Assembly: GCF_910587525.1 (NCBI RefSeq)
Contig: NZ_CAJULS010000110.1
Location: forward strand, 1 to 7,922
Source of the DNA: an uncultured Oscillibacter sp.
GTDB taxonomy: Bacteria > Bacillota > Clostridia > Oscillospirales > Oscillospiraceae
Direction: 5' to 3'
DNA: 7,922 nt
Part shown: piece after piece, positions 1 through 5,384 of the stretch
How the letters are laid out: every line of letters begins with the position of its first letter
Position numbering within the stretch: position 1 is the first letter of the stretch
The notes under the pieces: generated by a model
Told to the model about the DNA's origin: nothing
The model's database searches: none
The model's input: the letters and a program-made list of their open reading frames with translations, nothing else
Made by a program: the position numbers and the translations under genes

Positions 1-231
1 ATTTCCCAAAATACTGAGAAAAGTTCAGCGGTCCGGGAAAGGCATAGCTGCGTTGTCATCCGTGGCGGGCGTCAGCCCACCCGCGTCCTCCGTCTTGCTC
101 TGCATTCCCCGTCCCCGCTTCCTTTTTCTCATTATTTCCGGGAACTGCTCTGGTTGGGCCGCATAAGTTAAAAATGAATGGTTCTTTGTGGTCCCGGCAT
201 CATCCGTTCTCCGGTGTCTGAGAAGGGGGGA
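1..231. other. left-edge stretch without a convincing gene
   Basis: I see no supportable gene here. The + frame starting at base 1 stays open to a TAA at 169-171, but it has no start codon inside the window and reads as an Arg/Ser/Pro-rich string with no recognisable motif, so it could be a gene tail cut by the window edge or chance. A 35-codon minus-strand ORF (132 to 25) has no proper Shine-Dalgarno sequence. A small GC-rich inverted repeat (GCGGG at 65-69 with CCCGC at 80-84) has no following T run and is not called a terminator. Confidence 0.5.
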
Positions 232-261
232 TTGCGAAAAGGAAGCCCTTTGTGGTATAAT
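232..261 (+). promoter_or_regulatory. sigma-70-type promoter of the sigma-54 activator gene
   Basis: The -35 candidate is TTGCGA (232-237, 4 of 6 matches to TTGACA). After an 18-nt spacer comes a perfect -10 TATAAT (256-261), preceded by TG one base upstream (253-254), an extended -10 element. Transcription should begin near 268, giving a leader of about 135 nt before the ATG at 403. No -24/-12 sequence is seen here, so the activator is probably made at a basal level by the housekeeping sigma factor. Confidence 0.65.
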
Positions 262-334
262 TCAACCAGCTCTAGCGCTTTCCGGCAAAGGACATGTTCG
301 AAGAAAACACTCTTTTGGGGGAGATTTCCAATAT

Positions 335-356
335 TTCCGCCCGCCGGTCGGCGGAA
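335..356 (+). repeat. GC-rich inverted repeat in the regulator leader
   Basis: Two nested symmetries are visible. TTCCGCC (335-341) pairs with GGCGGAA (350-356), and inside this CCGCCG-GT-CGGCGG (341-354) is a perfect 14-bp interrupted palindrome. As DNA it could be an operator, possibly for autoregulation. As RNA it would form a short hairpin 30 to 40 nt upstream of the ribosome binding site. No T run follows, so it is not a terminator. Its function is inference only. Confidence 0.35.
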
Positions 357-402
357 CAGATGGAGAAATCCACAACGCGAGGGCACTAAAAGGAGAAAAC
401 AG

Positions 403-1902
403 ATGAATCAACAGGAATTTTTGGAGAAAATCTCACCGCATATGGACTCTCTGCGGTTCTCTGATCTTATCAAGCAGCCCATCCACTTTATCACGCCGGA
501 CGGTATTGTACAGTATGTCAATCAGGCTTGGGTCGATGAGTACAAGCTGCCTGCAAACGAGGCGGTCTCCCGCCACATCTCCAGCATTGATGAAGTCGTG
601 CGTACAATGAATTACTATGTCTCCTTTGAGGAGGCATATTCTAGTCTTCGGGAGAATATCCAGAGCTTTTCCTATAATTATATTGACGTCCCCTCCAACA
701 TTCCCGCCTGTCTCCAGGCTGTCCACCAGCGCCGGGAGGTGACCGTGGTGTCCCAGATGCCCGATGGCGGGCTGGTGCTGGTGTGCAGTACACCGATTTT
801 TAATGACAAGCAGGAAATTATTTTTGTGCTGACGCAGATTCAGGATCTGTCCCTCTGCGCCTCACTGCGGGACAGACTGGATCTTGAAGTGCGGGAAAAC
901 CGCAGAATGCGGGAAGAGCTGCAGTATCTTCGGGACAACCAGGTGACCACCAGCCTGATCGGCAGTTCCAAGGCCATGGCAGCACTGCGCAGTTATATCT
1001 CCATGATCGCCAAATCTGACGCCAGTGTTCTGATCACAGGGGAGAGCGGCGTGGGCAAGGAGGTGGTCGCAAAGGAAATCTACCACCAGAGCAGCCGGTC
1101 GGAGGGCCCTTTTATTACGGTAAACTGTGCCGCAATCCCGGAGTCATTGCTGGAGTCGGAATTGTTCGGTTATGAAAAGGGCGCTTTTACTGGGGCGTAT
1201 AAGAGTAAAATGGGTCTTTTTGAGGTAGCGAACAATGGAACGATCCTCCTGGATGAGATTGGGGAATTTCCCTTGCACTTACAGCCAAAGCTGCTGCGGG
1301 TGCTGCAGGAGCGAGAGATCCGCAGAGTGGGAGGCACAAAGAGCATTCCCATTGATGTGCGGGTGATTACTGCGACAAATCGAAATCTGATTACCCAGGT
1401 GGAGGCGGGGAGCTTCCGCGCAGACCTCTACTATCGGCTGAATGTAGTGCCGATTCAGATTGCGCCCCTTCGAGACCGTCGGGAGGACATTGCCCTGCTG
1501 GCTTCCAATTTTCTGGTGTCTTTCAACAAAAAGTACAAAACCTCAAAGTTTTTTCTCAGCCAGGCGGTCATGCTGCTGGAGCAGCATGATTGGCCGGGAA
1601 ACGTCCGGGAGCTGGAAAACGTGGTGGAACGCCTGGTCATTGTAAGCAGCAAAAACGCCATCACGCCCCAGCAGGTGCTGATGGTCTTCAGCGGACGGCT
1701 GAACGTAGACGCCACGCCGGACGCGCCGGTTATGTCCTTAAAAGAAGTGACGGCACAGCTTGAAAAGCGAATGATCACAGAGGCCTTGACCAACTACAAG
1801 AGCACCTACAAGGCCGCCAGGGTCCTGGGGGTATCCCAGTCCACGCTGGTGCGCAAGGCCAAGGCGCTGGGCATCCGTCGGGAAGAGCTTCCGGAAAATT
1901 GA
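403..1902 (+). CDS. PAS-domain sigma-54-dependent transcriptional activator
   Basis: This 499-aa bacterial enhancer-binding protein remodels sigma-54 RNA polymerase using ATP. Domains in order: a PAS-like sensor at about residues 20-145, a charged helical linker at 150-180, an AAA+ domain at about 185-415 and a C-terminal helix-turn-helix at about 465-490. Visible motifs are Walker A GESGVGKE (213-220), the sigma-54 contact loop GAFTGA (260-265), Walker B LLDEIGE (282-288) and the arginine-finger region FRADLYYRLN (338-347). The helix-turn-helix (STYKAARVLGVSQSTLVRK) resembles the TyrR-type class. No receiver domain or phosphorylation site is seen, so the signal is probably a small molecule bound by the PAS domain. 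ATG 403 is chosen because AAAGGAG lies just upstream; the in-frame extension back to 178 overlaps the promoter. The neighbours carry three -24/-12 promoters, making them the likely targets. Family call very sure; ligand unknown. Confidence 0.95.
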   Translation: MNQQEFLEKISPHMDSLRFSDLIKQPIHFITPDGIVQYVNQAWVDEYKLPANEAVSRHISSIDEVVRTMNYYVSFEEAYSSLRENIQSFSYNYIDVPSNIPACLQAVHQRREVTVVSQMPDGGLVLVCSTPIFNDKQEIIFVLTQIQDLSLCASLRDRLDLEVRENRRMREELQYLRDNQVTTSLIGSSKAMAALRSYISMIAKSDASVLITGESGVGKEVVAKEIYHQSSRSEGPFITVNCAAIPESLLESELFGYEKGAFTGAYKSKMGLFEVANNGTILLDEIGEFPLHLQPKLLRVLQEREIRRVGGTKSIPIDVRVITATNRNLITQVEAGSFRADLYYRLNVVPIQIAPLRDRREDIALLASNFLVSFNKKYKTSKFFLSQAVMLLEQHDWPGNVRELENVVERLVIVSSKNAITPQQVLMVFSGRLNVDATPDAPVMSLKEVTAQLEKRMITEALTNYKSTYKAARVLGVSQSTLVRKAKALGIRREELPEN

Positions 1903-1911
1903 TGGAGACCG

Positions 1912-1960
1912 CAAAGCGCCTCTTCTCCGGCTATGCTTGAGAAGAGGCGCTTTGTAGTTT
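1912..1960 (+). terminator. rho-independent terminator after the activator gene
   Basis: A perfect 16-bp stem is formed by CAAAGCGCCTCTTCTC (1912-1927) and its complement at 1939-1954, with an 11-nt loop, starting 9 nt after the stop codon. It is followed by TAGTTTTAT, a modest T run on the + strand. The minus-strand exit side has no T run, so it is mainly a terminator for the activator, though it may also slow minus-strand transcripts leaving the gene at 2051-2905. Confidence 0.75.
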
Positions 1961-2050
1961 TATCGGGCAGGAGGAACACCGCAGAAAAGCGGGCAATGCA
2001 AAAACAACTCGTTTTGACGGCCCTGATTTCAAAAATGATTCACCGCCAGA

Positions 2051-2905
2051 TCATATGAAGGCGCTGAACGGGCTGGGAGCTGGATTGGTCAATTCCTCCG
2101 CCGTAAAAAGGCGGTCAAAACCGAAGATAATACGGCCGCAGCAGGTCTGGCCGCCCTGCAGTGCCGCCGGCTCCGCCAGTGTCTGGAGGATCTGTACGCT
2201 GTCCGCCCGGGGGGTTACTGAAACCAGCGGCAAGTTGCCATAGATGGAAATCGCTGTCTGAACCGCCGGTTCAGTCAGCTCGGCCATGGGGCCCACGCCG
2301 CTGCCCTCCGGCGCGGAAAAGCAAACGGCGCCCGTCAAGGACTGGAATTGCAGGTCCCTGTAGGGGCTCTGTGCCACAGTCTGCCACTCTCCGCCGGCAC
2401 GGTATTTAGGACAAAACGTCCTCAGCGCATAACCTCCGGCCGATCCGGCACGCAGCATCAGCTCACTGCAGATATTCAGAGCGGCGTCATGCTCCGGTGT
2501 TACAAAAAGGTCCATCACCAGGCGGTTGAGGTTGACCCACATTACCCGCGCTCCCACAGCGATCTCCCCTGTCCCGGCACGGACCCGGCAGGTGAGAAAC
2601 ACATGATTTTCGCCTGTCTCAGCCACATTCCAGACAGCATGGGACAGGGCGCCGGATAATTCTGAATCTTCCAGAGACACCACGCCCCGGAATGCCGGGG
2701 ACGCCTCATCCTCCGCCAGAGACGACGGCTCCGCCAGTACATTCTGCATGGAACCGTCAGACGTGTGGATGCAGACGCTCTTCAGGGCACAGCCATAGGT
2801 GGAGAGCTCAATGTAATCATTGGTGCTGTTTGGGATGCGAAAAAGACTTACAGACTCTCCGTTCCGGGTAGTTCCAAAGGGGATGATGTCGATATTCTGT
2901 TCCAT
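2051..2905 (-). CDS. aldose 1-epimerase-like (galactose mutarotase fold) protein, probably catalytically altered
   Basis: This 284-aa protein starts like an aldose 1-epimerase: residues 9-50 (PFGTTRNGESVSLFRIPN, then LSTYGCALKSV and a DG turn) match the usual GalM N-terminal pattern. The family normally has about 340 residues and uses two histidines and a glutamate. Here the expected LHGG region reads LSGALSHAVWNV (83-94), and the expected NHSYFNL region reads NICSELMLRAG (144-154), so both catalytic histidines look replaced. The C-terminus (GGQTCCGRIIFGFD, 251-264) keeps the last strand pattern. It may bind a sugar or sugar acid without being a standard mutarotase. ATG 2905 is chosen because GGGAGG lies 5 nt upstream; the longer frame to 2998 would cover the promoter. 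A sigma-54 promoter precedes it, divergent from the DUF169 operon, which suggests co-expression. Fold assignment fairly sure; activity unknown. Confidence 0.75.
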   Translation of the reverse strand: MEQNIDIIPFGTTRNGESVSLFRIPNSTNDYIELSTYGCALKSVCIHTSDGSMQNVLAEPSSLAEDEASPAFRGVVSLEDSELSGALSHAVWNVAETGENHVFLTCRVRAGTGEIAVGARVMWVNLNRLVMDLFVTPEHDAALNICSELMLRAGSAGGYALRTFCPKYRAGGEWQTVAQSPYRDLQFQSLTGAVCFSAPEGSGVGPMAELTEPAVQTAISIYGNLPLVSVTPRADSVQILQTLAEPAALQGGQTCCGRIIFGFDRLFTAEELTNPAPSPFSAFI

Positions 2906-2918
2906 AATAGCCTCCCTG

Positions 2919-2937
2919 TGCCGCGAGTTACGCGGCA
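2919..2937. promoter_or_regulatory. palindrome TGCCGCG-N5-CGCGGCA, candidate enhancer site
   Basis: This is a perfect 7-bp inverted repeat with a 5-nt centre (2926-2930). Its centre at about 2928 lies about 145 bp upstream of the predicted start of the DUF169 operon, a typical distance for a sigma-54 activator binding site. On the minus strand it also lies in the leader of the epimerase-like gene, ending 2 nt before that gene's GGGAGG ribosome binding site, so it could instead act as an RNA hairpin affecting translation. The symmetry is plain; the role is inferred. Confidence 0.5.
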
Positions 2938-2981
2938 TATCTCTTTTGCCGAGCCTTATCGGCCGTTGTCCATGAATTATA

Positions 2982-2997
2982 AGCAAATCGGGTGCCA
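2982..2997 (-). promoter_or_regulatory. sigma-54 (-24/-12) promoter of the epimerase-like gene
   Basis: Read on the minus strand the sequence is TGGCAC-CCGAT-TTGCT, matching the sigma-54 consensus TGGCAC-N5-TTGCW throughout, with 10 nt between GG (2996-2995) and GC (2984-2983). The predicted start is near 2971, giving a leader of about 66 nt. A TATAAT (2981-2976) lies directly downstream, with TTGGGA (3003-2998) 16 nt further upstream, so a second sigma-70 promoter in the same place is possible. The -24 box is also part of a terminator-like hairpin on the opposite strand. Confidence 0.8.
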
Positions 2998-3030
2998 TCC
3001 CAATGGGATGCGCCCGGTTTTTTCTTTTTT
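2989..3030 (+). terminator. rho-independent terminator between the divergent promoters
   Basis: On the + strand CGGGTG-c-CATCCC (2989-3001) pairs with GGGATG-CGCCCG (3005-3016), giving 12 pairs (one G-T) with one bulged C and a 3-nt loop. It is followed by GGTTTTTTCTTTTTT, an excellent T tract. No + gene lies between 1902 and 3135, so it probably blocks read-through or stray + transcription from entering the sigma-54-controlled operon. The inner CATCCC-AAT-GGGATG palindrome (2996-3010) could also be a protein-binding site. Confidence 0.7.
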
Positions 3031-3045
3031 ATAGAGCGGCAGTAG

Positions 3046-3062
3046 TTGGCACTGAAAATGCT
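3046..3062 (+). promoter_or_regulatory. sigma-54 (-24/-12) promoter of the DUF169-cupin-aldolase operon
   Basis: The sequence TTGGCAC-TGAAA-ATGCT has GG at 3048-3049 and GC at 3060-3061 with exactly 10 nt between them. TTGGCAC is a perfect -24 element; the -12 element differs from TTGC at its first T. Transcription is expected near 3073, about 62 nt before the ATG at 3135. No sigma-70 promoter with good spacing is seen for this operon, so it probably depends on an enhancer-binding protein. Confidence 0.8.
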
Positions 3063-3075
3063 ATATAAAAGAGCA

Positions 3076-3110
3076 GGACCGCGGATTCATTCAAGACTGC
3101 CGCCCGGTCC
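3076..3110 (+). repeat. inverted repeat in the operon leader
   Basis: GGACCG (3076-3081) pairs with CGGTCC (3105-3110). The inner CGG and CCG can extend the stem past a small bulge, leaving a loop of about 15 nt. It sits at the very start of the predicted + transcript and could form a 5' hairpin. Its centre is also about 122 bp upstream of the predicted start of the minus-strand sigma-54 promoter, so it could instead be an enhancer site for that gene. Confidence 0.35.
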
Positions 3111-3134
3111 AATACAGACGGAAGAGGGCTTTTT

Positions 3135-3896
3135 ATGGAAGTGCATAACTGGCAGGAGATTGTTCCGCAGCTGACACAGCTTCTGCGGCTGCAGACGCCG
3201 CCTGTTGCCATGAAGTGGATCGAGACAGAGGAGGAGCTGGCCGCCATTCCCAAGGTGCGGCTTCACGACAAGCACCTGCCGCCCTGCACCATTGTGGGGC
3301 ACGCCGCGCAGTTCAACTGGACCAGCGCCTGCCGGCCGGAGAACATTCACGCCAATTACTGCCGCGGTATCAACGGTATGTTCGAGCGGGACGAAAAGTG
3401 GTACTCCGGCGAGATGTTCAACGGTGTATGGTTCGACAATCTGGAGGCCTCCAAGGCCCATAACCGGGCGTTGGAGTGCATCCCGCCCAAGTATGCGGCT
3501 GTGGTGGCCTCGCCATTGGTCTCCGGACGGATCGAACCGGATGTGGTGGTGGTCTACGCAACCCCGGCCCAGGCGTTTTTGCTGCTGGCCGGGTACCAAT
3601 TCAAAGAATATAAAAAACTGGACTTCACCTTTGTGGGGGAGTCCACCTGTTCTGACTCCTGGTGCCGCACCTTTTTGACAGGCAAGCCCTCCATCGGCCT
3701 GCCCTGCTATGCGGATAAGAAGTTTGCCGGTATGGGGGAAAACGAGCTGCGGATCACTTTCACGGCGGAGGACTTTGTCCGAGCGGTGGAGGGGATGAAG
3801 GGCCTGCACAAAAACGGCCTGCGCTACCCCATCGCCTCCTACAGTCTGACCAGCGATATTCTGGATGGTCTTCCATCGCATTATCTGGAATTCTAA
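3135..3896 (+). CDS. DUF169 family protein
   Basis: This 253-aa protein matches the DUF169 (COG2043-type) pattern. It opens with a short helix and the typical LRLQTPPVAMKWI segment (17-29), followed by a cysteine-rich centre with C51, C66 and C76 and by a later segment with C172, C177 and C191. The run IEPDVVVVYATPAQAFLLL (133-151) is a buried strand and helix, not a clear membrane segment, and no signal peptide is seen. The biochemical function of the family is not established to my knowledge; the conserved cysteines could bind a metal or cofactor, which is inference. ATG 3135 follows AGAGGG by 6-7 nt. It is the first gene of a sigma-54-driven operon with a cupin 58 nt downstream and an aldolase after that, so a role in the same catabolic route is likely. 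Family call fairly sure. Confidence 0.8.
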   Translation: MEVHNWQEIVPQLTQLLRLQTPPVAMKWIETEEELAAIPKVRLHDKHLPPCTIVGHAAQFNWTSACRPENIHANYCRGINGMFERDEKWYSGEMFNGVWFDNLEASKAHNRALECIPPKYAAVVASPLVSGRIEPDVVVVYATPAQAFLLLAGYQFKEYKKLDFTFVGESTCSDSWCRTFLTGKPSIGLPCYADKKFAGMGENELRITFTAEDFVRAVEGMKGLHKNGLRYPIASYSLTSDILDGLPSHYLEF

Positions 3897-3954
3897 TCGC
3901 TTGACAGAATACAACCATCCCATTCAAAAACTGGACAAGAAAGGAACGATCAAT

Positions 3955-4431
3955 ATGGCAAAGATCATGTACGGCAACTATAACGACTTGCCCTGGATGC
4001 CCAATCACAAGAAGGATGTGGACGGCAAGGTCATGTGCTATATGAAGTGCTTCGCCATGGAAGCCGCCAATATGCATATGTGCCTGGGGCAGATGTTCAA
4101 CGGCATGCCCATCGGCCCCCACACCCATCCGAACGAGCAGATTGCCACGGTGGTGAAAGGGGAGTGCGACTACTGGGTGGACGGCGTTCCCTACCGCCTC
4201 TCTCCCGGCTGCTGGGTCAATGTGCCGCCTCACTACGTGCACTATGCCCACGTCTACCGCTCCCAGGGCCCCTGCTACCAAATGGACATCATGTCTCCCA
4301 AGCGCTCCTCCAGCTGCGACGAATACAAAGCCTGGCTGAAAGCGGAATATGACATTGACTGGGATGCCGGCGGACGGGAAGTCCCCGATCTCACCGAGCC
4401 TCAGGATACCTCCGCGGAGGTCCGTGCCTGA
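3955..4431 (+). CDS. small single-domain cupin protein
   Basis: This 158-aa cytosolic protein is a one-domain cupin. Motif 1 is GPHTHPNEQIATVVKGE (54-70), with H56, H58 and E61 or Q62 as likely metal ligands. Motif 2 is PGCWVNVPPHYVHYAH (84-99), with H96 the likely fourth ligand. Such proteins act as isomerases, dioxygenases, lyases or ligand sensors; in this probably anaerobic setting an isomerase, hydrolase or lyase step is more plausible than an oxygenase, which is inference. The C-terminal tail (about 120-158) is charged and outside the barrel. The ATG at 3955 follows AAAGGA by 9 nt; the in-frame extension back to 3865 would overlap the end of the DUF169 gene. It is the middle gene of the operon and has no promoter of its own that I can see. 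Confidence 0.85.
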   Translation: MAKIMYGNYNDLPWMPNHKKDVDGKVMCYMKCFAMEAANMHMCLGQMFNGMPIGPHTHPNEQIATVVKGECDYWVDGVPYRLSPGCWVNVPPHYVHYAHVYRSQGPCYQMDIMSPKRSSSCDEYKAWLKAEYDIDWDAGGREVPDLTEPQDTSAEVRA

Positions 4432-4522
4432 CAGCCGGTATTTCGGCCCTGCCAAGACAGCCGGGCTCTTGAACGGCGAAAGCGTCATACAAGTCCGGCA
4501 AACGAAAAGAGGAGTGACTGCC
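4432..4522 (+). other. cupin-aldolase intergenic gap with a 9-nt direct repeat
   Basis: This 91-nt gap holds no convincing promoter or terminator, so the cupin and aldolase are read as one operon. The 9-mer GACAGCCGG occurs twice, at 4430-4438 (overlapping the cupin stop) and at 4456-4464, 26 nt apart. AGAGGAG at 4508-4514 is the ribosome binding site of the aldolase. Confidence 0.5.
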
Positions 4523-5320
4523 ATGGAAATGCGCAACCTTGTCAAAGAAAAAATCGCGGCCAACGGCTATGCGCTGGGCGCCTTTGTGGCCTCCAGCTCC
4601 GCGATGAACTGCGAGATCCTGGCCTTAAACGGCCTGGACTTTGTAATGATCGACTGTGAACACGCTGAGACAGACGCCGAGAGCATTGTGCATATGTGCC
4701 GTGCCAGCGAACTGTACGGTATGGCACCGCTGGTGCGGGTCTATAACCCGGACGACGGCCCCATGATGAGCCGGATGCTGGATGTGGGCGTTAATGGCGT
4801 GATGGCGCCGCTGGTCGGCACGCCGGAACAGGCAAAAAATCTGGTAAACTTTACCAAATACGCGCCCCTGGGCAAGCGCGGGGCCAATGGCGGCCGGGGC
4901 CCCCGTTGGGGCGCCTATGACAATTACGTCCAGGCTTCCAACGAGTGCTGCCTGTCCATTGCCCAGTGCGAGTCTATCGAGGGATTGAACAACATTGAAA
5001 AAATTGCCGCCACGCCGGGCATCGATGTGGTTTTCATTGGCACCGGCGATCTCTCCCTGGAAATGGGGATCAAGTTTAAAGCGGACTCTGCGGCCAACCA
5101 TACTACCGAAGCGCCGGAGATGGTGGCGGCAGTGGACCGGATTCTGAAGGCCTGCCAGGCCAACGGCGTCATTCCCGGAATTGTTACCGCCAGCGCGGAG
5201 GACGCCGCCCGCCGTATTCGTCAGGGGTTCCAATTTGTCACCTGTATGAACGATTTGGGCTTTTTCCGCAGCCGTACCCGCCAGCATATTCAGATGGTGC
5301 GTGATCTGGTAAAGCACTGA
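4523..5320 (+). CDS. HpcH/HpaI-family class II aldolase
   Basis: This 265-aa protein belongs to the metal-dependent HpcH/HpaI aldolase family, which reversibly cleaves 4-hydroxy-2-oxo acids to pyruvate (or a related 2-oxo acid) and an aldehyde. The active-site set is present: H47 in the IDCEHAE segment, R72 in LVRVYNPDD, metal ligand E150 with Q148 in AQCESIEGLNN, and metal ligand D176 in FIGTGDLS. The last motif reads FIGPADLS in many relatives, so residues 174-175 differ. The glycine-rich loop after YAPLGKRG (113-130) is kept. Length is normal for the family (about 250-270). ATG 4523 follows AGAGGAG by 8 nt; the longer frame to 4349 overlaps the cupin gene and is rejected. As the last gene of the operon it probably performs the carbon-carbon cleavage that feeds central metabolism. 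Substrate unknown; family call very sure. Confidence 0.92.
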   Translation: MEMRNLVKEKIAANGYALGAFVASSSAMNCEILALNGLDFVMIDCEHAETDAESIVHMCRASELYGMAPLVRVYNPDDGPMMSRMLDVGVNGVMAPLVGTPEQAKNLVNFTKYAPLGKRGANGGRGPRWGAYDNYVQASNECCLSIAQCESIEGLNNIEKIAATPGIDVVFIGTGDLSLEMGIKFKADSAANHTTEAPEMVAAVDRILKACQANGVIPGIVTASAEDAARRIRQGFQFVTCMNDLGFFRSRTRQHIQMVRDLVKH

Positions 5321-5333
5321 GACAGTCTTGGGC

Positions 5334-5378
5334 AAAAAGAGCCTCCGTAAGCGCAATGCGTTTACGGAGGCTCTTTTT
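5334..5378. terminator. bidirectional rho-independent terminator between convergent genes
   Basis: A perfect 17-bp inverted repeat joins AAAAAGAGCCTCCGTAA (5334-5350) to its complement at 5362-5378; the loop can add a G-T pair and CGC-AAT-GCG. The A run on the left and T run on the right give a T tract after the stem on both strands. It starts 13 nt after the aldolase stop and lies 6 nt beyond the stop codon of the minus-strand flavoenzyme gene, so it serves both units. Confidence 0.92.
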
Positions 5379-5384
5379 CACATC

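Noticed and set aside
25..132. 35-codon minus-strand ORF at the left edge
   Set aside because: No proper Shine-Dalgarno sequence, very basic low-complexity start and no recognisable motif.
178..402. 75-residue N-terminal extension of the activator frame back to an ATG at 178
   Set aside because: It overlaps the -35/-10 promoter and a palindrome, has no ribosome binding site and an odd Arg/Pro-rich composition. The ATG at 403 has an ideal AAAGGAG.
3901..3906. TTGACA between the DUF169 and cupin genes as an internal promoter
   Set aside because: No -10-like sequence follows at 16-18 nt.
3087..5356. Long antisense frames of 243 to 278 codons opposite the DUF169, cupin and aldolase genes
   Set aside because: They mirror the codon structure of well-supported genes, lack ribosome binding sites and show no domain signature.
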